Shown here piece after piece: positions 8,700 to 17,228 of a stretch of 64,000 bases of DNA. The DNA is from Algoriphagus aestuarii (GTDB lineage: Bacteria; Bacteroidota; Bacteroidia; Cytophagales; Cyclobacteriaceae). Under the pieces are notes generated by a model, which saw nothing but the letters and a program-made list of their open reading frames with translations, was not told the DNA's origin and searched no databases. The position numbers and the translations under genes are program-made. The stretch covers positions 124,001 to 188,000 of the forward strand of contig JAFIDK010000001.1 of the NCBI GenBank assembly GCA_017051695.1, in the 5' to 3' direction. Position 1 is the first letter of the stretch. Every line of letters starts with the position of its first letter.

Positions 8700-9716
8700 T
8701 CAAAATTTTGGAATACCAACAAAGTACAGATCAAAACCTCCTTTTCCACCTGGCCGATTCGAAGAGAATAGCATCACCGAATTCTCAAAATAAGGTGCAG
8801 GATCAATAATTGGCCTAAACTCATCAAACTCTGTATTGATTTCTGGACCAAAATTTTGAGGTTGGGACCATTTACTTCCATCAAAATCTGAATAGTATAA
8901 ATCATAGCCTCCATATCCGCCAGTTCTATCTGAAGCAAAGACCAGTCGGGATTTACTCACAAAGGGTGCATGATCATTTGAAGAGGAATTGAGAGGCAAC
9001 TTTATTCCTGTCTTTAATTCCCCATTTCTTAAAAAATCCATTATTTCTATGCCTTCTGGAATCTCAACTTCATAAATATCAAAGTTGCCATCCTGATCCG
9101 AAGAGAGGATAAGCTTTTCAGCTTTATTTCTGGAACCTAGATAATTTACTTTTTCAAAATTTTCTCCATAAAAACTAGGATACATTTCATTTCCAGTTTC
9201 AGAAAGAATTCTGAAAGATTCCTCGCCCTCAAATATTTCTTGGGTCGTACTGACATTATAAGGAATTTGAAAAGCTTTTGAATGGATCGTGAAATCACCT
9301 TGTTCATCCCTACTAAAAAGTAAATAACTTCTCTTTTCAGGCTCTCCAAACGTATAGGGTCCTCTTTCATTAAAGACTGAGTGGGTAGATTCTGCTAAGT
9401 TTTTGGCTTGACTTTCACCATTATTCGCAGATTCGGTAAATATTCCCTCTTGATGATCCCAGGAAAAAATCACTTTGCTTCCCACCAAATCATAATGAGG
9501 GGTTTCCTTACTATTTCTATCTGAAGAAAAAAGAATATCCATTTCATGAAAAAGGATTCGGATATCCATATTGTAATCATTAAAGGAAGTATTCAATGCT
9601 TCAAAATTGGTGACTTCGTCTGGGAAATAGCCCTCCTTATATTTCGGATTAAACCACCAGCAGGAGCTCGTCAGACAAATGAGAGCCAAGCTCGAAAAAA
9701 TCATAGCCCTTTTCAT
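8700..9716 (-). CDS. TolB/PD40-type beta-propeller lipoprotein
   Basis: 338 residues with a lipobox LTSSC near residue 19 (CWWFNPKY follows), so a lipid-anchored periplasmic or surface protein. PD40-type blades with the signature FSSD/ASDRxGxxDxY recur: ILFSSDRNS (about 61-69), LILSSDQDGNFDIYEV (about 201-216), LVFASDRTGGYGGYDLYY (about 258-275), and LFSSNRPGGKGGFDLYFV at the C-terminus. Such repeats occur in TolB and in OmpA-linked propeller proteins; here no OmpA or peptidoglycan domain is attached. Function unknown. It converges on the amidohydrolase gene and is divergent from the S9 peptidase gene at 9864. Confidence 0.87.
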   Translation of the reverse strand: MKRAMIFSSLALICLTSSCWWFNPKYKEGYFPDEVTNFEALNTSFNDYNMDIRILFHEMDILFSSDRNSKETPHYDLVGSKVIFSWDHQEGIFTESANNGESQAKNLAESTHSVFNERGPYTFGEPEKRSYLLFSRDEQGDFTIHSKAFQIPYNVSTTQEIFEGEESFRILSETGNEMYPSFYGENFEKVNYLGSRNKAEKLILSSDQDGNFDIYEVEIPEGIEIMDFLRNGELKTGIKLPLNSSSNDHAPFVSKSRLVFASDRTGGYGGYDLYYSDFDGSKWSQPQNFGPEINTEFDEFRPIIDPAPYFENSVMLFSSNRPGGKGGFDLYFVGIPKF

Positions 9717-9863
9717 AACCTAGTTTTATTTCTAGAAAAATAACTAAAAGTTTTTTTACAACACAAATTAACCAACTGTTTAATGACTAAATCCCTAAAT
9801 AAAACCGACTTATCCTAATTGGGGATTTTTCCCTATTTTCCCATTCTGAAAAAGATTAAAACT

Positions 9864-12788
9864 ATGCGAAAACACTTACTCGTTCTTTGGGCACTATGCT
9901 TTTTTGCAAATTTGACAATAGCCCAAGACTTAAAACCCATCACTTGGCAAGATATTCCAACCTGGAAATATATGAATGGAGGAAGCTTTGAAGTTTCCCC
10001 TGACGGTCAATGGATGGCTTATACGATTGTGCAGCTGGAAGGCGATGGAGAACTCATTGTACAAAAAGTGAATGATCCAGAAAATAAAAAAACTTATAAA
10101 ATCGGCGGAGTTACTAGCCAGCAAGTGGCTTTTAGCAAAGACTCCAAATGGCTAGCTTTCAAAGAAGACCCTTCATTTGACGAAAAAAAGAAAAACGAGA
10201 AAGCGAAAGGTAAACCGCTTTCCGATAAGCTTCACCTGATCAAATTGGGAACTGACGAGAAAAAGACCTTCGAAAAAGTCAGCACTTTCTCTTTCAATAA
10301 TGAGGGTTCATCAGTTCTTGCTATTAACCTTCCAAAAGATGGAAATGGAGAGGGAAAAGGCTCGGATTTATTGATTTATAACCTGAATTCTGAAAAGGCT
10401 TTAACCTTGGGTAATGTCTTGGAATTTTCCTTTAACAAGGCAGGAACCCACTTAGCCTACACTGTAGATGCTGCCAATAAATCCGGAAACGGTATTTACC
10501 TCTTCAACCTCGCAAATAATAGCACCACTGTCTTGGAAAATGACAAAGCCAGTTACAAGTCGCTTAGCTGGACAGAAAAAGGAGATGCTTTTGCTGCTTT
10601 GAAAATGGTGGAAGATAAAAAATACAAGCAGGATCAAGGGAAAGTCATCGGGGTAAAAAACCTGGCTGCTCCGCAAGTAACGCTTTATGATCCGAAGAAA
10701 GATTCCACGGGTTTTGATCAGGGTTTTACCATCAGCCCTAACAGAAGACCGATGTGGTCAGAAGATTTAACCAGACTATTTTACGGCATTCATCCATTGG
10801 TTTTAGCTAAAAAAGAGGAAGCCAAAAAAGAAGTGGACAAGGATTCTGTTGCAAAAGCAGAGACTGAGGCAATGAAAAAAATCATGGCTGACACTTCCAT
10901 CCATACGATCAAAGATCTACAAAAAGCGATTTCCAAACTTGACACTACCAAGGCAGCACCTAAAAATGGAGATGCAGACAAACCCGATATGACCATTTGG
11001 CATTGGAATGACAGCAGATTGCAGTCTCGTCAACAAGTATTGGAAAACATGGATAAGAACTACAGTTTTTGGGCGATGTACGATGTGGCTGCCGGAAAGC
11101 ATATCGCGCTTCAAGATAGTTCTATGAAGGATCTTAGCATCCTCCCAAAAGAAAAATATGCTTTAGGCTCCGATCTTCAAACCTATGAATTGGATATCAA
11201 TTTGGATGGTCAAAATTATCGCGACTTCTACTTAGTGGACTTAAAAACTGGAGAGAAAACTACACTTTTCACCAATTTCTACCTTCCAAGTTTCTCATCC
11301 TATCCACGACCTTCTCCTGATGGGACAAAAATAAACTACGGCTACGAAGGCAATTATTATATCTATGACATTGCAAGTGGTGAAGAGAAAAATGTAACAG
11401 CAGGCCTTCCTGTTTCTTTTGTGGATACTGAAGATGACCACAATGTCAAAAAGCCTTTGGAAAACTTCTTAGGCTGGTCAGCTAACAGTGATTATGTTTT
11501 AATCAGTGATGGTTGGGATATCTGGCAAGTACCTGTAGGGGACGGGAAAGAAAAGGCCATTAACCTGACTCAAGATGGAAGATCTGAGAAAATCAGATAT
11601 CAGTATAGGTTTAGATTGGATCCGGATGAAAAAGGTTTTGACTTAAGCCAGCCTCAATATTTTAGGATTTACGGAGAATGGACCAAGAAAAGCGGAATTG
11701 CTAAAATCAATCCTGCTAAGAAGAGTGGTCTTGCTACCGGAACCGAAAAATTGGTTTGGGAAGATGCATCTATCGGATCTCTTCAGAAGGCTGAAAATGC
11801 GCCAGTATATTTCTACAGCAAAGAGACTTACAATGAGCCTACTCAGTTTTATGTAGCAGATGCATCTCTTGCTTCCGCAAAGAAAGTCACTGAAAACGCA
11901 CCGGGTGCCTCCAAATATTCTTGGTCAGCAGGTACAAGATTAGTGGATTATGTTTCTGACAAAGGAGACACTTTGCAAGGTGCCTTGTTCCTTCCTGCTG
12001 GATATGTGGAAGGCAAAAAGTATCCAACAGTCGTTTACTATTACGAAAAGCTTTCTCAGACTAAAAACAATTGGTCAAATCCAGGCTATAGTGGTACAGG
12101 ATGGAATCCAAATGTGTACACGAGCAATGGCTTTGCGGTATTTATTCCAGACATCGTTTACAAAATGGATGATCCGGGAATGTCAGCGGTTTGGTGTGTG
12201 ATCCCTGGGGTGAAAGCTGCCATTGCCACTGGAGTCATTGATGAAAATAACATAGGTATCCATGGACACTCTTGGGGTGGTTATCAAACTGCTTTCCTGA
12301 TCACTCAAACTGATATGTTTAAAGCTGCGGCGGCTGGAGCTCCATTGACCAATATGATCTCCATGTATGACCTGATCTACTGGAATTCCGGTGGAGGAAA
12401 TATGTCAATTTTCGAAGCATCACAAGGAAGATTCACCGGTGGCCCATGGGAAAACTGGGATGCATACGAGCGAAATAGTCCTGTGTACCATGTGAAAAAT
12501 GTTACTACTCCGCTTTTGATGCTTCATAACGACAAGGATGGAGCGGTAGATTTCACTCAGGGAATCGAGTATTACTCAGCTTTGAGAAGGTTGAAGAAGC
12601 CAGTGGTTTTGGTTCAATACAAAGGTGAAAACCACGGTCTTGGCAAGCTGGAAAACCGAAAAGATTACAGTGTGAGAATGATGGAGTTTTTCAACCATCA
12701 CCTAAAAGGAGAAGAAGCTCCTGATTGGTTGTCCAAAGGAATCAACAAATTGGATTTAGACGAGCATCTCGAAAAGAGAGCATTTTAA
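9864..12788 (+). CDS. Secreted S9 family (prolyl oligopeptidase-like) peptidase
   Basis: 974 residues from the ATG at 9864, chosen because it starts a classical signal peptide (MRKHLLVLWALCFFANLTIAQ is split as a charged start, hydrophobic core and an AQ end). An in-frame ATG at 9819 would add 15 residues ahead of the signal. The N-terminal two thirds form the propeller gate (PD40-like strands such as FEVSPDGQWMAYT). The C-terminal alpha/beta hydrolase has GHSWGG with Ser803, an Asp in NDKDG (about 890) and His924 in GENHGL, so the triad is complete. It is likely a periplasmic or surface exo/oligopeptidase. A Lys/Glu/Ala-rich insert around residues 325-375 is unusual and probably an exposed loop. 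A palindromic repeat lies just downstream. Confidence 0.92.
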   Translation: MRKHLLVLWALCFFANLTIAQDLKPITWQDIPTWKYMNGGSFEVSPDGQWMAYTIVQLEGDGELIVQKVNDPENKKTYKIGGVTSQQVAFSKDSKWLAFKEDPSFDEKKKNEKAKGKPLSDKLHLIKLGTDEKKTFEKVSTFSFNNEGSSVLAINLPKDGNGEGKGSDLLIYNLNSEKALTLGNVLEFSFNKAGTHLAYTVDAANKSGNGIYLFNLANNSTTVLENDKASYKSLSWTEKGDAFAALKMVEDKKYKQDQGKVIGVKNLAAPQVTLYDPKKDSTGFDQGFTISPNRRPMWSEDLTRLFYGIHPLVLAKKEEAKKEVDKDSVAKAETEAMKKIMADTSIHTIKDLQKAISKLDTTKAAPKNGDADKPDMTIWHWNDSRLQSRQQVLENMDKNYSFWAMYDVAAGKHIALQDSSMKDLSILPKEKYALGSDLQTYELDINLDGQNYRDFYLVDLKTGEKTTLFTNFYLPSFSSYPRPSPDGTKINYGYEGNYYIYDIASGEEKNVTAGLPVSFVDTEDDHNVKKPLENFLGWSANSDYVLISDGWDIWQVPVGDGKEKAINLTQDGRSEKIRYQYRFRLDPDEKGFDLSQPQYFRIYGEWTKKSGIAKINPAKKSGLATGTEKLVWEDASIGSLQKAENAPVYFYSKETYNEPTQFYVADASLASAKKVTENAPGASKYSWSAGTRLVDYVSDKGDTLQGALFLPAGYVEGKKYPTVVYYYEKLSQTKNNWSNPGYSGTGWNPNVYTSNGFAVFIPDIVYKMDDPGMSAVWCVIPGVKAAIATGVIDENNIGIHGHSWGGYQTAFLITQTDMFKAAAAGAPLTNMISMYDLIYWNSGGGNMSIFEASQGRFTGGPWENWDAYERNSPVYHVKNVTTPLLMLHNDKDGAVDFTQGIEYYSALRRLKKPVVLVQYKGENHGLGKLENRKDYSVRMMEFFNHHLKGEEAPDWLSKGINKLDLDEHLEKRAF

Positions 12789-12817
12789 TTTAAAATGGGA
12801 TTCCTTTAAATATCAAT

Positions 12818-12890
12818 TTGTCAGGCTGAGCGGAGTCGAAGCCAATTCGTGGCTATTAAGGTCACATTTCGACTCTGCTCAATGTGACAA
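12818..12890. repeat. Palindromic intergenic repeat, copy 1
   Basis: Left arm 12818-12840 and right arm 12868-12890 are inverted copies matching at 19 of 23 positions; both contain the core gagtcgaa/ttcgactc. Inside it sits a small hairpin (gcca...tggc, 12841-12853), and gtcaca/tgtgac pair at 12861-12866 and 12883-12888. The core tgagcggagtcgaa recurs in the second element at 18776-18797. Such GTCA..TGAGC..GTCGAA palindromes are known as dispersed intergenic elements in Bacteroidota. Here it lies between the S9 peptidase gene and the next gene and may fold in the transcript. Confidence 0.85.
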
Positions 12891-12992
12891 AACATGTCCA
12901 AAATTTTATCATTTCTAATTTCAACATGAAAGGGATTTACTACAAAAGTGAATCCTTTTCTTACCTCCAAACCATCAGGTTCATTTATTTTC

Positions 12993-13574
12993 ATGAGTCA
13001 TAGTATCCAAGAGTCCAAAAATTCTCACACTTCCCCCTATTCCAAATTAAACTCGATTTGCTATTCAGATACTGATCCAAATTATCACGAGCATTTTGAG
13101 AAATACCTTTATGATCAACCTTTTGAGGTAGTTTGGAATACTTACGTAACGATTGATCCGGCTAAAGCCTGGGCTGGAAAGATGATTCATTTCAACCAAC
13201 TTTATTCCAGATCTACAGGAGAAGAAGTGTTTCCTGGACAGGAATACAAGGATGGAATGGGAGTAGGGCAAGTGATCATTTTGAACCTCCACGTATTTAA
13301 TGGAGCAGTGAAATTGACGGTTGGTCATGAAGTCATGGAAGTGGATAAAGCGAAAAAATTGATCCGGATTTGCTATCTGGAAAACTCCAAATCAGAAGGC
13401 AGTCAGTTCATCACTTTCAAGACCTTGGAAAATGGCAAAACGGAAGTGTCCCATAAAACTTTTTACCGCAGCGGATCCTGGTTTCGGGACAAAATCATTT
13501 ATCCCTATTTCCACACGAAGGCCATCAATGAGTTTCACGAAAATGTCAGAAATGCCATTCATAAATTGACTTAG
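12993..13574 (+). CDS. SRPBCC-like (helix-grip) protein of unknown function
   Basis: 193 residues from the ATG at 12993; a GTG at 12948 would add 15 residues but has no better context. No signal peptide is seen, so it is probably cytoplasmic. The pattern is alternating strands with a C-terminal amphipathic helix (HTKAINEFHENVRNAIHK), and conserved-looking blocks GHEVMEVDKAKKLI, ICYLENSKSEG and YRSGSWFRDK. This resembles polyketide-cyclase/START-like helix-grip proteins, which bind lipids or small hydrophobic ligands; the assignment is tentative. A terminator follows 34 bases after the stop and separates it from the flavoprotein operon. Confidence 0.6.
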   Translation: MSHSIQESKNSHTSPYSKLNSICYSDTDPNYHEHFEKYLYDQPFEVVWNTYVTIDPAKAWAGKMIHFNQLYSRSTGEEVFPGQEYKDGMGVGQVIILNLHVFNGAVKLTVGHEVMEVDKAKKLIRICYLENSKSEGSQFITFKTLENGKTEVSHKTFYRSGSWFRDKIIYPYFHTKAINEFHENVRNAIHKLT

Positions 13575-13607
13575 AAAATCATTCAAATCCCAAATCCCTG
13601 AACTAAC

Positions 13608-13638
13608 AAAGGAACCAATTCATCATGGTTCCTTTTTT
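13608..13638 (+). terminator. Rho-independent terminator
   Basis: Perfect 10-bp stem (aaaggaacca 13608-13617, tggttccttt 13626-13635), 8-base loop, then T residues. It closes the transcript of the helix-grip protein gene and implies a separate promoter for the operon starting at 13699. Confidence 0.88.
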
Positions 13639-13698
13639 CATGGACTCATCTTTGTAAATTATAGAAAGATAAACTCAGGATACTGAAACCATTTTTCT

Positions 13699-15090
13699 AT
13701 GAAAAAAGCCAAAAAACAGACTTTTGATGCCATTATTATCGGTTCAGGTCAAGCCGGAAATCCACTTGCTTTTGCCCTAGCAGGCCAGAAAATGAATGTG
13801 GCGATGATAGAAAAAGGGAAATTCGGAGGTACCTGCGTCAACACTGGTTGTACGCCGACCAAAGCTTATGTGGCAAGTGCGAGACGAGCTTGGGAAATGA
13901 GAAATGCCTCAGATCTGGGAATTCCAAACCCCAAATTGGAGAAAATTGATCTTCGGAAAGTTAAAAAGCGAAAGGATAAAATCGTGGCAGGATCGCATGA
14001 TGGCTTGGTGGATGGACTCAGAGCAGAAAGTCGGATCAGCACTTTTCAGGCAAAAGGTTTCTTCATCGATGAGAAAACCGTTCAAGCAGGATCTTCCATC
14101 CTCACTGCTCCTAAAATCTTCATCAATGTGGGAACAAGGCCACGAATCCCAGAAGGATTCGAAAAAGTAGAGTATCTGACCAATGAAAGTATACTTGAAA
14201 TGGAAGAATTACCCGACCATTTGTTGATTGTGGGAGGAAGTTACATCGGATTGGAATTTGCCCAGATTTTCCGAAGGCTTGGAAGCAAGGTCACGATTAT
14301 TGAAATGAGCGATCGATTGATCTCGAAGGAAGATCCTGATATCTCAGATAGAATCCGCGAGATCTTGGAATCAGAAGGCATTAAGGTGTTGTGCAATTCC
14401 CATTGCCTCGAAGGAAAAAACAATCCAAAAGGAGGAATAAAAGTCCTGATGAACTGCGGAGGCGAACAGAAACAGGCATCCGGTTCACATTTGCTTTTGG
14501 CAACCGGCAGGCAGTCAAATATTGATTTGATCAATGCTCCTGCAGCTGGTCTGAAAGTGGATGAAAAGGGATTTGTACTAGTTAATGATACACTGGAAAC
14601 AAATGTAAAAGGAATCTATGCTTTGGGGGACTGCAATGGAAAAGGAGCTTTTACTCATACTGCTTACAATGATTTCGAAGTTTTGGAAAATCAGCTTTTC
14701 GGGGATCAAAAACGAAAAGTGAGTGATCGAATTCTCAATTATGCCTTGTACACCGATCCTCCATTAGGAAGAGCTGGAATGACTTTAGCCCAGGCCAAGA
14801 AATCTGAAAAGAAAATCCTCTTTGCAGAAATGGAAATGTCACAAATCAACCGAGCCAGAGAGAAAGGTGAAACCAAGGGAAAAATGCAAGTAATCGTGGA
14901 TCAGGAGACAGAACAAATCCTTGGGGCTGCGGTTTTGGGAATAGGAGGAGATGAAATAATTGGGATTTTCCTGACAGCCATGTATGGCAAAATGAGCTAT
15001 AAGACTTTGATGAATTCCGTCCAAACTCATCCAACCGTCACAGAACTGATCCCTACCCTACTTCAACAATTGAAACCTTTAAATGCCTAA
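13699..15090 (+). CDS. Pyridine nucleotide-disulfide oxidoreductase (MerA/Lpd-like flavoprotein)
   Basis: 463 residues of the class I disulfide oxidoreductase family. The FAD loop is IIIGSGQAGNPLA (about 12-24), the redox-active pair is CVNTGC with Cys46 and Cys51, the NAD(P) fold is LIVGGSYIGLEFAQ (about 176-189), and the second FAD motif is YALGDCNGKGAF. The C-terminal dimer domain ends with HPTVTELIP, supplying the active-site His/Glu pair of the neighbouring subunit. It resembles proteins often labelled mercuric reductase, but it lacks the N-terminal metal-binding domain and the C-terminal Cys pair of MerA, and there are no mer genes nearby. It heads a three-gene operon with the TspO-like gene (2-base gap) and the lipocalin, so a role in redox or membrane stress is more likely. 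Confidence 0.85.
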   Translation: MKKAKKQTFDAIIIGSGQAGNPLAFALAGQKMNVAMIEKGKFGGTCVNTGCTPTKAYVASARRAWEMRNASDLGIPNPKLEKIDLRKVKKRKDKIVAGSHDGLVDGLRAESRISTFQAKGFFIDEKTVQAGSSILTAPKIFINVGTRPRIPEGFEKVEYLTNESILEMEELPDHLLIVGGSYIGLEFAQIFRRLGSKVTIIEMSDRLISKEDPDISDRIREILESEGIKVLCNSHCLEGKNNPKGGIKVLMNCGGEQKQASGSHLLLATGRQSNIDLINAPAAGLKVDEKGFVLVNDTLETNVKGIYALGDCNGKGAFTHTAYNDFEVLENQLFGDQKRKVSDRILNYALYTDPPLGRAGMTLAQAKKSEKKILFAEMEMSQINRAREKGETKGKMQVIVDQETEQILGAAVLGIGGDEIIGIFLTAMYGKMSYKTLMNSVQTHPTVTELIPTLLQQLKPLNA

Positions 15091-15092
15091 GC

Positions 15093-15878
15093 ATGAAAAA
15101 GTCACATAAACTGTATGCTATTCTGAATTTAGTGGTGTTGCTTTTTGTCATTTTCTGGAATTATTCAGCGGGAGTTAATGGGTTGAACGGAAATACGGTA
15201 GGCTCCTTAAGCGCTGAATATCAAAACCTCTTTACACCTGCCAGCTACGCTTTTTCGATTTGGGGAATCATTTTCTTATCTCTTTTTGCCCAGGCCATTT
15301 TCTTCATCTCTAGAGCTTACAGTAAAAGCAAAGACTCCGATTTCCTATCGCAAGTTGGACCTTATTTAATCCTGGCAAACATCGGTAACGGCCTTTGGAT
15401 CTACATGTGGCTGATGGAATATACCGGCATCAGTGTAGTAGTCATGCTTGGCATCCTGGCCTCACTTTTAATTGTGGTATTGAATACCAATATGGAAAGA
15501 TGGGATGCTCCAAGACCAATTATCTTCTGGCTTTGGTGGCCAATTTGTATCTATAGTGGTTGGATCGCTGTCGCCACGATTGCAAATATCTCTGCCTATC
15601 TAGCTAAAATCGGTTGGACTGGTCCATTCAATGAAGTTACCTGGACCATGATTATGATTGGTATCGGCGCGGCAGTTAATCTCTTTATGATTCAAACCAG
15701 GAATATGCGGGAATTTGCCATGGTGGGAGTTTGGGCCTTTATTGCCATTGCGGTAAGGCATTGGGAAAGTATCCCAGAGATCCAGTGGACTGCAGCTATT
15801 GCATCACTAATTCTTTTTGTTGCTGCTAGTATCCATGGATACAAAAACAGAGCAACATCACCTTTAAAATTCAACTAA
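15093..15878 (+). CDS. TspO/MBR-like tryptophan-rich membrane protein
   Basis: 261 residues with about eight hydrophobic segments and many Trp residues (for example FSIWGIIF, GLWIYMWLME, FWLWWPICIYSGWIA). The FTPASYAFSIWGIIF block is the N-terminal hallmark of tryptophan-rich sensory (TspO-type) proteins. It is longer than the ~160-residue five-helix classical TspO. TspO proteins bind tetrapyrroles and act in light or oxidative stress; here that is an inference. The start codon is 2 bases after the oxidoreductase stop codon and the lipocalin starts 7 bases after its own stop, so the three genes are surely co-translated. Confidence 0.65.
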   Translation: MKKSHKLYAILNLVVLLFVIFWNYSAGVNGLNGNTVGSLSAEYQNLFTPASYAFSIWGIIFLSLFAQAIFFISRAYSKSKDSDFLSQVGPYLILANIGNGLWIYMWLMEYTGISVVVMLGILASLLIVVLNTNMERWDAPRPIIFWLWWPICIYSGWIAVATIANISAYLAKIGWTGPFNEVTWTMIMIGIGAAVNLFMIQTRNMREFAMVGVWAFIAIAVRHWESIPEIQWTAAIASLILFVAASIHGYKNRATSPLKFN

Positions 15879-15885
15879 ACCAATT

Positions 15886-16437
15886 ATGAGAACTTTAAAA
15901 AAATCAGAAAAAATTGCCTTAGCCATCCCCATTTTGGCAGCTGCAGGTGTCCTTTTCCTATCTCAGGCAACTCAGGCTCAAGATCTGAAAACAGTAGATT
16001 ATGTAGATTTAGAAAAGTATGCCGGTGATTGGTACGAAATCGCCTCATTCCCGCAGTCTTTCCAAAAAGGTTGTACTTGCACCAAAGCAACTTATACCCC
16101 AAATGAAGACGGAACAATCAAAGTAGAAAACAGCTGCAATCTTCCAGAAAAGGGAAAAACCAAGACCTCCACAGCCAAAGCTTTTGTGGAAGAAGGATCG
16201 GGAAATGCCAAATTGAAAGTCCAGTTTTTCTGGCCTTTTAGAGGAAAGTATTGGATCATAGATTTGGCAAAAGATTACTCTTATGCCGTCGTCGGTCATC
16301 CTAACCGAAAATACCTTTGGATCCTATCCCGAACTCCCGAAATGGATCAAGCTACTTATGATGGGATATTGCAGCGAGTGGAGGAAAAAGGATTTGACCT
16401 GACTAAACTTGAAAAAACAGTGCAGTGTGAAGATTAG
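15886..16437 (+). CDS. Blc-type bacterial lipocalin
   Basis: 183 residues. A signal peptide (residues 1-32, ending ATQAQ) leads into the lipocalin signature GDWYEIA (Gly47-Trp49). Later come the family blocks FFWPFRGKYWIIDL, YAVVGHPNRKYLWILSRTP and the C-terminal helix with ATYDGILQRVEEKGFD. Cys pairs (CTC near residue 63, SCN near 98, VQCED at the end) may form disulfides. Blc proteins bind lysophospholipids or fatty acids and help repair or shuttle envelope lipids. No lipobox is present, so it is periplasmic rather than membrane-anchored. It is the last gene of the operon and is followed by a strong terminator. Confidence 0.92.
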   Translation: MRTLKKSEKIALAIPILAAAGVLFLSQATQAQDLKTVDYVDLEKYAGDWYEIASFPQSFQKGCTCTKATYTPNEDGTIKVENSCNLPEKGKTKTSTAKAFVEEGSGNAKLKVQFFWPFRGKYWIIDLAKDYSYAVVGHPNRKYLWILSRTPEMDQATYDGILQRVEEKGFDLTKLEKTVQCED

Positions 16438-16447
16438 GAAATAATTA

Positions 16448-16476
16448 AACCCAGAATTAATTGTTCTGGGTTTTTT
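16448..16476 (+). terminator. Rho-independent terminator after the lipocalin operon
   Basis: Perfect 9-bp stem (aacccagaa 16448-16456, ttctgggtt 16464-16472) with a 7-base loop, followed by T residues. It begins 11 bases after the lipocalin stop codon. Confidence 0.92.
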
Positions 16477-16565
16477 AAATTCCATTATTCCAATTGACAA
16501 TTCGGAGTACAGGCAATCCTGTTTTTTCATTTTTCCTTAAAAAGTCCGATTCCTATTTACCGAAA

Positions 16566-16643
16566 AATTTATATGAAAATATAAATTAGTAATTAGTAAA
16601 ATTTTGATATTTTGAGGTCGTCAATTCAATGACATAACCTCAA
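16566..16643 (+). promoter_or_regulatory. Two inverted repeats ahead of nfeD/flotillin genes
   Basis: The leader holds a perfect 9-bp AT-only inverted repeat (aatttatat 16566-16574, atataaatt 16579-16587). Then a stem-loop, ttgaggt 16612-16618 paired with acctcaa 16637-16643 and an inner gtca/tgac pair (16620-16623, 16630-16633), ends only 6 bases before the ATG at 16650. The first could be a protein-binding site; the second could affect translation start. Both roles are inferred from position. Confidence 0.45.
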
Positions 16644-16649
16644 GATACT

Positions 16650-17216
16650 ATGGAATTTTTAGAGAGTTTAGACCCACAACTCAGACTATTCTGGTACATC
16701 GCAATCCCAGTTTCTCTGATTTTTGTAATTCAGACCATTTTAACCTTTGTGGGTTCTGGAGCTGGAGATGGAATTGAGGCGGACTTTGATGGGGATCTGG
16801 ACGGTGCCGAGGCTCCCTTTCAGATGTTTTCATTTCGGAATCTCATCAATTTCCTTTTAGGTTTCAGCTGGACTGGCATTTCATTTTATAAACTTATACC
16901 CAACCTTTCTGTACTGATTTTAATCAGTTTGGCAGTTGGTTTTGCTTTCGTTTATTTCTTTTTCCTCATCATCAAACAAATCCAAAAACTTGGGGAAGAC
17001 AATACATTTCGTCTAGAAAAAACTCTGGGGAAAATCGCCGATGTGTATCTGCCTATCCCTGGTAGAATGCAAGGAAAAGGCAAAGTCATGGTTAGTCTGA
17101 ACGGTTCTGTGCGTGAACTCGATGCTATGACGGAGCAAGACAAAATAGAAACCAATGCCACAGTGAAAATCAAACGAGTAGAAAGTGGCAATATCCTCAT
17201 CGTTGAAAAGCTTTAA
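16650..17216 (+). CDS. NfeD-like membrane protein (flotillin partner)
   Basis: 188 residues. Three hydrophobic segments (about 14-35, 63-80, 88-110) precede a C-terminal beta-rich domain of about 70 residues (LGKIADVYLPIPGRMQGKGKVMVSLNG ... VKIKRVESGNILIVEKL, given in parts) that fits the OB-fold of NfeD proteins. An acidic loop (DFDGDLDGAE) lies between helices 1 and 2. NfeD proteins are known to be encoded next to flotillin/SPFH genes, and here the flotillin gene begins 12 bases downstream. The pair probably forms inner-membrane microdomain complexes. Confidence 0.85.
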   Translation: MEFLESLDPQLRLFWYIAIPVSLIFVIQTILTFVGSGAGDGIEADFDGDLDGAEAPFQMFSFRNLINFLLGFSWTGISFYKLIPNLSVLILISLAVGFAFVYFFFLIIKQIQKLGEDNTFRLEKTLGKIADVYLPIPGRMQGKGKVMVSLNGSVRELDAMTEQDKIETNATVKIKRVESGNILIVEKL

Positions 17217-17228
17217 CCAAATTCATTT

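Noticed and set aside
9819-9863. Upstream ATG that would extend the S9 peptidase by 15 residues
   Set aside because: The extension puts a hydrophobic segment ahead of a complete signal peptide that starts at 9864.
12948-12992. GTG start giving a longer helix-grip protein
   Set aside because: The ATG at 12993 is closer to typical starts of this genome; the extra 15 residues have no conserved look.
13699-15090. Mercuric reductase
   Set aside because: Redox-active cysteines are present, but the N-terminal metal-binding domain, the C-terminal Cys pair and any mer genes are absent.
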